Assembly: GCF_031085175.1 (NCBI RefSeq)
Contig: NZ_JAVHUY010000001.1
Coordinates: forward strand, 1-64,000
Origin: Phytohabitans maris
GTDB taxonomy: Bacteria > Actinomycetota > Actinomycetes > Mycobacteriales > Micromonosporaceae
Direction: 5' to 3'
DNA: 64,000 nucleotides
The notes beneath the pieces were generated by a model. The model made no database searches. It saw only the letters and a list, made by a program, of their open reading frames with translations, and had not been told where the DNA came from. Positions 29,379-36,968 of this stretch are shown here, piece by piece; the first letter of the stretch is position 1, and each line of letters starts with the position of its first letter. Position numbers and translations under genes: made by a program.

Positions 29379-30004
29379 CCCGTCTCATCGTCTGGCGGCA
29401 CGGCAACACCGACTGGAATGCCACGGACCGCGTCCAAGGTCAGACCGACACCCCTCTCAACGATCTCGGCCGCGAGCAGGCGGCGGCCTCCGCGCCGCTG
29501 CTGGCCGCCTTCCACCCCGACGCCATCGTCGCCAGCGACCTGCGGCGGGCCGCCGACACCGCGGCCGCGCTGGCCGCGCTGACCGGGCTGCCGGTGCGCA
29601 CCGACCCGCGGCTGCGCGAGCGTTCGTACGGGGAGTGGCAGGGCCTCACGATGGCCGAGGTGGCCGAGCGCTTCCCGACCGAGCACGCCCGCTGGCGGGC
29701 CGGCGAGCAGCCGCAGGGCTGTGACGTGGAGACCCTCGACGACCTGGGCAAACGCGTGGGGCAGGCGCTCCAGGAGGCGGCCGACCAGGCGCCCGGCGGC
29801 ACCGTCGTGGTGGCCACCCATGGCGGCGCGGCGCGGCAGGGCTGCGGCTTCCTGCTCGGCTGGACGCCGGACATACTGCGCCGGGTGGGTCCGCTGCAAA
29901 ACTGCCACTGGACCGATCTCGGCCACGACCCGGTCCGCGGGTGGTGGCTGCGCGCGCACAACACCGGGCCGTCCGCCCACCGCCCCACTCCGTCGCCCGT
30001 GTGA
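29375..30004 (+). CDS. histidine phosphatase, GpgP-like
   Basis: Protein of 209 aa in the phosphoglycerate-mutase-like family. RHGNTDWN at residues 8-15 holds the catalytic histidine; the acid/base side is RERSYGEWQG and the second histidine is in VVATHGG. The position after nadD-rsfS matches M. tuberculosis Rv2419c (glucosyl-3-phosphoglycerate phosphatase), so a role in methylglucose lipopolysaccharide or glucosylglycerate synthesis is possible. The same fold covers many phosphatases, so the substrate is inferred. Translation is probably coupled to rsfS. Confidence 0.85.
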   Translation: MTRLIVWRHGNTDWNATDRVQGQTDTPLNDLGREQAAASAPLLAAFHPDAIVASDLRRAADTAAALAALTGLPVRTDPRLRERSYGEWQGLTMAEVAERFPTEHARWRAGEQPQGCDVETLDDLGKRVGQALQEAADQAPGGTVVVATHGGAARQGCGFLLGWTPDILRRVGPLQNCHWTDLGHDPVRGWWLRAHNTGPSAHRPTPSPV

Positions 30005-30039
30005 GGAACCGCGTGCGGTTGGGTAACGTCGCATCTGAC

Positions 30040-30417
30040 ATGGGTATTCGCCGCGCTCTTGTCGTCCTGGTGGCCGCCGTGCTGCTCGGCGGGTGTGCCG
30101 GCACCGACGATTCCTCCGGAGGTGATGCGGTGTCCCCGTCCCCGTCGTCCTCTCTCCCCGAGGATCTTCCTACCCCGACGCCGTCGGGCAAGCCCTCGGC
30201 CGGGGCGTCGATCGAGATCAGCGGCACGATCGTGCAGGGCGTCGAGCCGGGGTGCCGGCTGATCGACCAGTACCTGCTGATCTCCGGCCCCGGGGTCAGC
30301 CGCGACGACCTGCCGATCGGCGCCACGCTCACGGTCCGCGGGCGGGTGGAGCAGGGCATGATGACCACCTGCCAGCAGGGGACGCCGTTCGTGGTCACGG
30401 AGATCATGTCGCGTTGA
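30040..30417 (+). CDS. small lipoprotein
   Basis: Protein of 125 aa. It has a hydrophobic N-terminus and lipobox LLGGC (lipidated cysteine at residue 19), a Ser/Pro-rich spacer (about 25-55), and a compact beta-rich domain (about 57-125) with GTIVQGVEPGCRLIDQYLL, two cysteines that could form a disulfide, and TLTVRGRVEQG. This looks like an OB-like fold but I cannot name a family. It sits 36 bp after the phosphatase gene. Confidence 0.75.
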   Translation: MGIRRALVVLVAAVLLGGCAGTDDSSGGDAVSPSPSSSLPEDLPTPTPSGKPSAGASIEISGTIVQGVEPGCRLIDQYLLISGPGVSRDDLPIGATLTVRGRVEQGMMTTCQQGTPFVVTEIMSR

Positions 30418-30430
30418 CAGCCTGATCCGC

Positions 30431-30436
30431 TACCGT
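30431..30436 (+). promoter_or_regulatory. putative -10 box of a leaderless degV transcript
   Basis: TACCGT six bases before the degV ATG; no ribosome-binding site is seen. Confidence 0.5.
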
Positions 30437-30442
30437 GCCGGC

Positions 30443-31279
30443 ATGCGTGTCGCGGTTGTTACGGACTCCACCGCGTACCTCCCTGCCGGTCACGACCTCA
30501 CCGTCGTCCCGCTCACCGTTGTGATCAACGGCGTCGAGGGCCGGGAGGGCCTGGACGCCACCTCCGCCGAGGTGGCCCGGGCACTGAGCGCGCGGCGGGT
30601 CGCGGTGACGACCTCGCGGCCGTCGCCCGAGACTTTCGCCGCCACCTACCGGCGCCTGTTCGACGCGGGTGCGGCCGGGGTCGTGTCGGTGCACCTCTCC
30701 GCCGAGCTCTCCGGCACCGTCGAGTCCGCCACCCTCGCCGCGGCCGAGGTGGGGGAGCGCGTCGCGGTGGTCGACGCACGATCCACGGGCATGGGCCTCG
30801 GCTTCCCGGCGCTCGCGGCCGCCGCGGCCGCCGTCGAGGGTGCCGACCTGGAGGGGGTACGCCGAGCGGCTACCGAGGCCATTGACCGCACCACCACGCT
30901 GTTGTATGTGGACACGCTCGAGTTCATCCGCCGCGGTGGCCGCATAGGGCCGGCGTCTGCGCTGCTGGGGACCGCGCTGTCGGTGAAGCCGATCCTGCGC
31001 GTGTCCAACGGCGCGATCGTGCTGCGCGACAAGGTCCGCACCGCCAGCCGTGGCCTCGCCCGCCTCCTCGACCTGGCCGTGGAGACCGCCGCCGAGTCCG
31101 ATGTGGACGCCGCCATACACCACCTGGGCGCCGAGGACCGGGCGGCGGCGGTGGCCGAGGCGCTGAGCGAGCGGCTGGGCAAGCGCCTACACGAGCGGTA
31201 CGTGACAGAGGTGGGCGCGGTGGTCGCCGCCCACGTCGGCCCCGGCCTGCTGGGAATCGTGATCCACCGCCGCGCGTAG
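30443..31279 (+). CDS. DegV family fatty-acid-binding protein
   Basis: Protein of 278 aa, the usual family length. It starts [12 protein letters not shown], with SRPSPETF and [13 protein letters not shown] in the lipid-binding N-domain and [13 protein letters not shown] in the C-domain. DegV proteins bind a fatty acid; in Firmicutes (FakB) they deliver it to the kinase FakA. No FakA homologue is visible here. The gene is followed 27 bp later by a palindromic repeat. Confidence 0.92.
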   Translation: MRVAVVTDSTAYLPAGHDLTVVPLTVVINGVEGREGLDATSAEVARALSARRVAVTTSRPSPETFAATYRRLFDAGAAGVVSVHLSAELSGTVESATLAAAEVGERVAVVDARSTGMGLGFPALAAAAAAVEGADLEGVRRAATEAIDRTTTLLYVDTLEFIRRGGRIGPASALLGTALSVKPILRVSNGAIVLRDKVRTASRGLARLLDLAVETAAESDVDAAIHHLGAEDRAAAVAEALSERLGKRLHERYVTEVGAVVAAHVGPGLLGIVIHRRA

Positions 31280-31305
31280 CTCTCTCGGGCTCGCTCCCCG
31301 GCTGC

Positions 31306-31363
31306 CTGTGATCGAAGCTCCTTTCAAGTCGCTAGAACGACTTGGAAGGAGCTTCGATCACAG
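31306..31363. repeat. GATCGAAGCTCC palindrome, copy 1
   Basis: A 26-base arm beginning CTGTGATCGAAGCTCC (31306-31331) pairs with 31338-31363 at 25 of 26 positions around loop CTAGAA. Copies at 44048-44087 and 55848-55909 share the outer arm GATCGAAGCTCC and the inner word AAGTCG or its complement. It lies 27 bp after the degV stop and could end transcription. Confidence 0.85.
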
Positions 31364-31378
31364 CTCTCTGGCGTGGCC

Positions 31379-31446
31379 GATTGTTGCTGGGGTAGCAGAT
31401 TGTTGCTTGATCAGGGCGTTTTCCACAGGCGTCCCGGTTATCCACA
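31379..31446. promoter_or_regulatory. iteron-like repeats with two DnaA-box-like sites
   Basis: GATTGTTGCT occurs at 31379 and 31398 (19 bp apart). TTTTCCACA (31419-31427) and TTATCCACA (31438-31446) are also 19 bp apart; the latter is a perfect classical DnaA box. The four sites follow one another in about 70 bp, 53 bases before the comEA start. They may bind DnaA or another regulator. Confidence 0.5.
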
Positions 31447-31498
31447 GCGAAGCCCGCCGGTCCAGCGCCGGCCTCGTGATCGGGCCTAGCGTCGCTGC

Positions 31499-33454
31499 GT
31501 GCACGGGGCATCGAGAGACGAGCAGCAGACCGCGGTGCGGCAACGCCTCCACCGCGTGACCGCGCGAGCGGATGCCGGTGGCAGCCTGCTCCCACCGGCC
31601 AGTGGCGCATCGGGCCGGGCGCCTGTTCCCCAGCCGGACATCCCACTACCACGTTCCGCCCTGCCACCGCGGGCCGGCGCTGACCCTTCCACCGTCACGG
31701 CCGCAGCTCCCACCGCCGGCGTTCCGGTCGCTGGCCCGGCCGCGTCAGGCGACGATGCCACCGATGTCGCGGCTTGGTCGGTCGGCGTTCCGGTCGCTGG
31801 TCCGGCCGCGTCGGGTGGCGCTGGTGTCGCTGCTTGGTCGGTCGCTGGTCCGGCCGCGTCAGGCGACGATGCCACCGATGTCGCGGCTTGGTCGGTCGGC
31901 GTTCCGGTCGCTGGTCCGACCGCGCCGGATGGCGACGGCGCTGCTGGTGTCGCGGCTTGGTCGGTCGCCGGTCTGGCTGTGCCGGGTGGCGGCGGTGCCA
32001 CGGGTGTCGCGGCCTTGCCGAGGGGCGCCGCCGCTGCCGGCGCGGATCCGGCCGTCCCCACTGGGGATGGCGTTGTCGCCGCGGCCCGCGGTCCCGGCGT
32101 TGGTCCGGCCGCGTCAGACGGTGGTCGTGCTGCCGCTGTCGCTGCCATGCCGCACGCCGGCGGTGCTCCTGGCGCTGGTCCTGCCGCTCCGGGTTGGCCG
32201 CCGGCCCGTCCTGGGGAGCCGGCCCCTACGTCGCCGGTCGCACGCGGTGGCGCCGGTCCCGCCGTGGCCGACTCTTCATGGGGCGCGTGGGGTGCTGCCG
32301 GTGATGCCGTCTCCGGCGTCCTGCCCGACGATCCCCTGGCGTCCGACTTCATGTCAGCGACGTCCAGCGGGCACGGCGCGCTCTACGGCCCGCCCGGCTC
32401 GCCGCCAGCGGCTCCGCGCGTTGCTGGCCGTGCGGTCCCTCGCCCCCCACGGTCGGCATTGGACGGTGGCTCCGGCATCGGCTACCCCGTAGCTGGCCCT
32501 GCGGGCGGGATGGCGGCAGGTTCGTCGGGCGCGGCGGGTGGTCCGTCTCCTGGCCCTTCGGGCGGGGTGGCGGTTGGCTGGTCGGGCTCGGTGGGTGGCC
32601 CCTCTGCTGGCTCGGCGCGCGTGGTCGTGGCTGGTTCGGCGGACGCCGTGGCGGGTGGGGTGGTGAGTGGTCCTTCTGGTGGCCCTCCCGGCATGGCGGC
32701 GGCCGGCCCATCGGGTGCTGCCGAGCGGTTTGGCCGGGTGGGTGACCCAGCATCGGAGGGCTCGCGTCGTCTCGCTGCGGCGCGTCAGGCAGACGGGCGT
32801 GACGACGATCGGCCGAGCCGGGCCGGCGGTGGGTCGGCGTTCGATCCGGGGCGGCGCGGCGTGCGGGCACTCGCGGCCGTGGCGGCGGTCGTCGTGCTGG
32901 TCGCGGCGGCGATCGCCTGGTATTCACGGCCTCGCGCCGATCCCGTGACGGCCGAGCCCGTTCCCGCGGCCACCGGCGACACCCAGGCGGATCGGGCGAC
33001 CGCGGCCGCCGGTGGTGAGGTCGTGGTGGCGGTGGCCGGCAAGGTCCGCAAGCCCGGCCTCGTGCGGCTCCCCGAGGGCTCGCGCGTGGCCGACGCGCTC
33101 ACCGCGGCCGGCGGCGTGCTTCCCGGCACCGACATCGCCCTGCTCAACCTCGCCCGCAAGGTGATCGACGGCGAGTTCATCCTCGTCGGCGTGACCGCGC
33201 CACCCGGTGACCCGGCCGGTGGTGCACCGCCCGACGGCTCGACCGGCGGTGGCGCCGCGGGTGGCAAGGTCAACCTCAACACGGCCACCCTCGCCCAGCT
33301 CGACACGCTGCCCGGCGTCGGTCCGGTGCTCGCTCAGCGGATCCTCGACCACCGCGAAAAGAACGGCCCGTTTCGGACGGTAAGCGACCTGCGGCAGGTC
33401 GACGGGATCGGCGACACCCGCTACGAGCAGCTCAAAGAGCTGGTGACGGTATGA
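31499..33454 (+). CDS. comEA: ComEA-like DNA-binding protein with a very long N-terminus
   Basis: The last 220 residues are a normal ComEA: a transmembrane helix (about 460-480), an SLBB domain (VVVAVAGKVRKPGLVRLPEG, about 500-560) and a double helix-hairpin-helix DNA-binding domain (VNLNTATLAQLDTLPGVGPV, about 590-650). The first 450 residues, expected on the cytoplasmic side, are Ala/Gly/Pro/Val-rich and contain at least five imperfect copies of a unit like AAWSVGVPVAGPAASGDDAT. Typical ComEA proteins are 200-300 aa, so this is an unusual expansion. The GTG start is tentative; a start much closer to the TM helix cannot be excluded. It overlaps comEC by ATGA. Confidence 0.8.
   Translation: MHGASRDEQQTAVRQRLHRVTARADAGGSLLPPASGASGRAPVPQPDIPLPRSALPPRAGADPSTVTAAAPTAGVPVAGPAASGDDATDVAAWSVGVPVAGPAASGGAGVAAWSVAGPAASGDDATDVAAWSVGVPVAGPTAPDGDGAAGVAAWSVAGLAVPGGGGATGVAALPRGAAAAGADPAVPTGDGVVAAARGPGVGPAASDGGRAAAVAAMPHAGGAPGAGPAAPGWPPARPGEPAPTSPVARGGAGPAVADSSWGAWGAAGDAVSGVLPDDPLASDFMSATSSGHGALYGPPGSPPAAPRVAGRAVPRPPRSALDGGSGIGYPVAGPAGGMAAGSSGAAGGPSPGPSGGVAVGWSGSVGGPSAGSARVVVAGSADAVAGGVVSGPSGGPPGMAAAGPSGAAERFGRVGDPASEGSRRLAAARQADGRDDDRPSRAGGGSAFDPGRRGVRALAAVAAVVVLVAAAIAWYSRPRADPVTAEPVPAATGDTQADRATAAAGGEVVVAVAGKVRKPGLVRLPEGSRVADALTAAGGVLPGTDIALLNLARKVIDGEFILVGVTAPPGDPAGGAPPDGSTGGGAAGGKVNLNTATLAQLDTLPGVGPVLAQRILDHREKNGPFRTVSDLRQVDGIGDTRYEQLKELVTV
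31717..32005 (+). repeat. imperfect tandem repeats inside comEA
   Basis: About five copies of a 50-70 bp unit containing GTTCCGGTCGCTGGTCCGGC and CGCGGCTTGGTCGGTCG. They encode the repeated AWSVGVPVAGPAAS segments. Two copies also carry an identical GACGATGCCACCGATGTCGC stretch, pointing to recent duplication. Confidence 0.75.
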
Positions 33455-35829
33455 GCGCGCCGGATGCCGCCAGCCCGCGCCTGCCCGACCTGCGGTTGGC
33501 CGGCCTGGCGGTGGCGACCTGGCTTTCCGCCCTGGCCGCCCTTTATATCCCTGTGCGCGGCGTCGTCGTGGTCGCGGTGCTGGTCGCTCTGGCCGCGGGC
33601 GCTGTGGTCGTGGTCATGCGGCGGCGACCGCTACCGCATGGTTGGGTCGTCGCCAGCCTGCTGCTCGGCGCCGTGTGCGGTGGTGCGGCGACGGCCGCCC
33701 GGGTGGCCACACGCGACGCGGAGCCGATCGCCGCGCTGGTCCGCGAGCATGCCCGCGTCGACGTCGAACTGGTCGTCCGCGACGATCCGCGGCCGGTGCG
33801 TTCGCTGCCCGGGCGGCCGCAGACCTACCTGGTCGCCGCCCACCTGCGGGGCGTACGGCCGGCGGATGGCGCGATCGCGGTCCGGGCGCGGGTTCTCGTC
33901 CTCGCGAGCGATCCACAGTGGCGTGACCTCCTGCCGGGGCAGCGGCTGACGGCGACCGGGCGGCTGCTGCCAGCCGGTCGCGGCGACCTCAGCGCGGCGA
34001 TGCTCTCGGCTACCGGTCCACCCGTGCGGCAGGGCGAGCCGTCCTGGGCGCAGCGGGCCGCCGGTACGCTCCGCGCCGGCCTCCAGCGTGCCTGCGCACC
34101 GCTGCCCGACGAGCCCGGCGGCCTGCTGCCCGGCCTCGTGGTCGGCGACACCAGCCGGCTCGATCCGGCCGTCGACGACGACTTCCGGGCGACCGGCATG
34201 ACTCACCTCGTTGCCGTAAGCGGTGCCAACGTGGCGATCGTCATCGGCGCGGTACTGCTGGTGGCGCGCTGGGCACGCGCCGGCCCATGGCTCTCGGCGG
34301 CCCTGTGCGCCATAGCGCTCGCCGGCTTCGTGATCCTGGCCAGGCCGTCGCCCAGCGTGGTCCGGGCCGGCGCGATGGGCGCCATCGGACTGATCGCCCT
34401 CGCCAGCGGGCGTCCGCGTGCGGCCGTGCCGGCACTGGCCGCGGCGGTGACCGTGCTGGTCGTGTGGGATCCCGAGCTGGCCGGCGACGCCGGGTTCGCG
34501 CTCTCCGTCCTGGCCACCAGCGGCCTGCTGTTGCTGGCACCGCGCTGGCGCGACGGGCTGCGGCGTGCGGGGGTGCCGGCCGGGGCCGCGGAGGCACTGG
34601 CCGTGCCGGCCGCCGCGCAGTTCGCCTGCGGGCCGGTCGTGGCCGGGCTTTCCGGCGCGGTGAGCCTGGTGGCGGTACCGGCCAACATGCTCGCGGTTCC
34701 CGCGATCGCGCCCGCCACGCTCCTCGGCGTGGGTGCGGCGGTCGTGTCTCCGGTCTGGCCGGCGGGTGCCGCGTTCGCCGCGTGGCTGGGCGGGTGGCCG
34801 GCGTGGTGGCTGGTGCTGGTCGCAAGGTACGGAGCGCGCGTGCCCTCCGGCAACCTGCCGTGGCCCGACGGCGTCCTCGGCGCGCTGCTGCTTGGCGGGA
34901 TCTCGGTGGCCTTCCTGGTCGCGGCGCGCCGCCGGGTCGTACGCCGTCTCGCGGCAGTGGTCGCCGTGGCGGTGGTGATCGGCGCGCTGCCGGTTCGGCT
35001 CGTGGCGTCGGGCTGGCCACCAGAGGGATGGTTTGTGGCGGTCTGCTCCGTGGGGCAGGGCGACACGGTGTTGGTGCCCGTCGGTCCGGGGCAGGCGGTG
35101 GTGGTCGACGCGGGTCCGGACGCGGCCGCGGCGGACCGGTGCCTGCGCCGCCACGGCGTGCGGGCGGTGCCTCTGCTTGCGGTCACCCATTTCCACGCCG
35201 ACCACGTCGGCGGGCTCGACGGTGTCCTGCGTGGACGGTCGGTCGGCGCGGTGGTGACGACGGCGTGGCCGGAGCCGGCGTACGGGCGGGACCTCGTGAT
35301 GCGGGCTGCCGCCAGCCGCCGGTTGCCGGTCGAGGCGGTGACCGTGGGTTGGTCCCGCGTGGTGGGGCAGGTGCGGGTCGAGGTGGTCGGGCCGCCGCAC
35401 GAGATGCGCGGCACGCGCTCCGATCCCAACAACAACTCCCTGGTCATACGGGTCTCCGCCGGCGGGCTGAGCGTGCTGATGGCCGGTGACGCGGAAAGTG
35501 AGGAGCAGCGGGCGTTGCTCGACCGGATGGGCGCGGCAGGCGTGCGCGCGGACGTGTTGAAGGTCGCCCATCACGGGAGCGGCTACCAAGATCCTGAGTT
35601 CCTCGATGCGGTGGATCCCGCGCTCGCGCTGGTGTCGGTGGGAGTGGACAACGGGTACGGCCACCCGAGCGTGGCGGTGCTCTCCCGCCTGGCTCGTGGC
35701 GGGGCGCGGGTGCTGCGCACCGATGTGGACGGTGACGTCGCGGCGATGCGTACCAGGGGTGGTGAGCTGGCCGTCGCGGCCCGAGGACGCGATCCGCCGT
35801 GGTGGTTTGTCCGCTTTGGCACACAGTGA
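33451..35829 (+). CDS. comEC: ComEC/Rec2 family DNA-uptake channel
   Basis: Integral membrane protein of 792 aa. An N-terminal soluble DUF4131-like part lies between the first helices, then the Competence domain of about 8 helices (about 210-500; GMTHLVAVSGANVAIV is typical) and a C-terminal metallo-beta-lactamase domain (about 530-760) with THFHADHVGG and KVAHHGSGYQ. It would pass single-stranded DNA through the membrane while the lactamase-like part degrades the other strand. Its start overlaps the comEA stop (ATGA), so the two are co-translated. Natural competence is not shown for most actinomycetes that carry the genes. Confidence 0.93.
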   Translation: MSAPDAASPRLPDLRLAGLAVATWLSALAALYIPVRGVVVVAVLVALAAGAVVVVMRRRPLPHGWVVASLLLGAVCGGAATAARVATRDAEPIAALVREHARVDVELVVRDDPRPVRSLPGRPQTYLVAAHLRGVRPADGAIAVRARVLVLASDPQWRDLLPGQRLTATGRLLPAGRGDLSAAMLSATGPPVRQGEPSWAQRAAGTLRAGLQRACAPLPDEPGGLLPGLVVGDTSRLDPAVDDDFRATGMTHLVAVSGANVAIVIGAVLLVARWARAGPWLSAALCAIALAGFVILARPSPSVVRAGAMGAIGLIALASGRPRAAVPALAAAVTVLVVWDPELAGDAGFALSVLATSGLLLLAPRWRDGLRRAGVPAGAAEALAVPAAAQFACGPVVAGLSGAVSLVAVPANMLAVPAIAPATLLGVGAAVVSPVWPAGAAFAAWLGGWPAWWLVLVARYGARVPSGNLPWPDGVLGALLLGGISVAFLVAARRRVVRRLAAVVAVAVVIGALPVRLVASGWPPEGWFVAVCSVGQGDTVLVPVGPGQAVVVDAGPDAAAADRCLRRHGVRAVPLLAVTHFHADHVGGLDGVLRGRSVGAVVTTAWPEPAYGRDLVMRAAASRRLPVEAVTVGWSRVVGQVRVEVVGPPHEMRGTRSDPNNNSLVIRVSAGGLSVLMAGDAESEEQRALLDRMGAAGVRADVLKVAHHGSGYQDPEFLDAVDPALALVSVGVDNGYGHPSVAVLSRLARGGARVLRTDVDGDVAAMRTRGGELAVAARGRDPPWWFVRFGTQ

Positions 35830-35897
35830 TTCGTCGGCAACCCGATCGAGTGAGCGAACGTGATATTCCACGAACCAGCCATGCAAGTATGGGCTGC

Positions 35898-36968
35898 GTG
35901 ACTTCAGGAGCCACCGACTCGATCGTGCTCGTCTCTGGTGACGAGGAACTTCTGGTCACGCGAGCCGTGGCCCACGCCGTCGAAACCGCACGAGCCGCCG
36001 ACCCGGGGGCCGACGTTCGGGAGTACGAGGGTGGTGCGATCAGCCCCGGCGAGATCGCGGAGATGACGAGTCCCTCGCTCTTCGGCGGGCGCCGGGTCCT
36101 GGTGATCCGCAACGGCCAGGACGCCAAGAAGGACCTGACAGCGGCCCTGCTGGCGTACGCGAAGCACCCCGACCCCGACGTCACGCTGGTGGTGACTCAT
36201 CCGGGCGCGGCGAAGGGCAAGGCGCTCGCCGACGGCCTGAAATCGGCCGGCGCGACCGTGGTCCAGGCGACGAAGCTCAAGGGCAACCGCGAGCGGGTCG
36301 CGTTCGTGCGGGACGAGTTCCGGCGGCTGGGCGGCCGGTGCACCGACGACGCCGCCGAAGCGCTGCTCGCCGCAGTCGGCAACGACCTGCGCGAGCTCGC
36401 GGCCGCCTGCTCGCAGCTCGTGTCCGACACCGACGGGCGGATCGGCGCCGACACCGTCGCCCGGTACTACCGGGGGCGTGCCGAGGTCAGCGGCTTCACC
36501 GTCGCGGACGCCGCGATGGTCGGCGACGTGCCGGGCGCGCTGGAGGCGCTGCGGTGGGCGCTGCACGTCGGCGTCGACCCGGTGCCGATCGCCGACGCGA
36601 TCGCCGACGGTGTGCGTACGGTGGCGCGGGTCGCGTCGGCCGGGCGCGGCAACGCGTACCAGCTCGCGAGCAGCCTCGGCATGCCGGCGTGGAAGATCGA
36701 GCGTGCCCAGCGCCAGGGTCGCGGCTGGAGCCCCGAGGGCCTGGTCGACGCGATGCGGGCGGCCGCGGAGTGCAACGCGGAGGTGAAGGGCGGCTCCGAC
36801 GATCGCGGGTACGCCCTGGAGCGCGCCATCTTCGCCGTGGCCGCGGCCCGCCAGGGTGCCTCCTCCGCGCGGTCGGGTGCCGGGGCGGCGGCCCCGCAAG
36901 GCGCGGCGGCCGGTGCCCCAGCGGGTGCCGCGAGGCAGGGTGCGCGGCGCGGGAGCGGTGGCCGGTGA
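35898..36968 (+). CDS. holA: DNA polymerase III delta subunit
   Basis: Clamp-loader subunit that opens the sliding clamp at the replication fork. About 356 aa with LVSGDEELLVTRAV at the start, the RVLVIRNGQDAKKD region and a C-terminal collar domain (AIFAVAAARQ). A low-complexity Ala/Gly/Arg tail ends the protein. I prefer GTG 35898, since AAGTAT lies 7 bases upstream as a possible leaderless -10 box; ATG 35889 in the same frame would add three residues. It ends in a GTGA overlap with the next gene. Confidence 0.93.
   Translation: MTSGATDSIVLVSGDEELLVTRAVAHAVETARAADPGADVREYEGGAISPGEIAEMTSPSLFGGRRVLVIRNGQDAKKDLTAALLAYAKHPDPDVTLVVTHPGAAKGKALADGLKSAGATVVQATKLKGNRERVAFVRDEFRRLGGRCTDDAAEALLAAVGNDLRELAAACSQLVSDTDGRIGADTVARYYRGRAEVSGFTVADAAMVGDVPGALEALRWALHVGVDPVPIADAIADGVRTVARVASAGRGNAYQLASSLGMPAWKIERAQRQGRGWSPEGLVDAMRAAAECNAEVKGGSDDRGYALERAIFAVAAARQGASSARSGAGAAAPQGAAAGAPAGAARQGARRGSGGR

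Noticed and set aside
31419-31446. Chromosomal replication origin
   Set aside because: Two DnaA-box-like sites are too few, and no dnaA, dnaN or AT-rich unwinding region is nearby.
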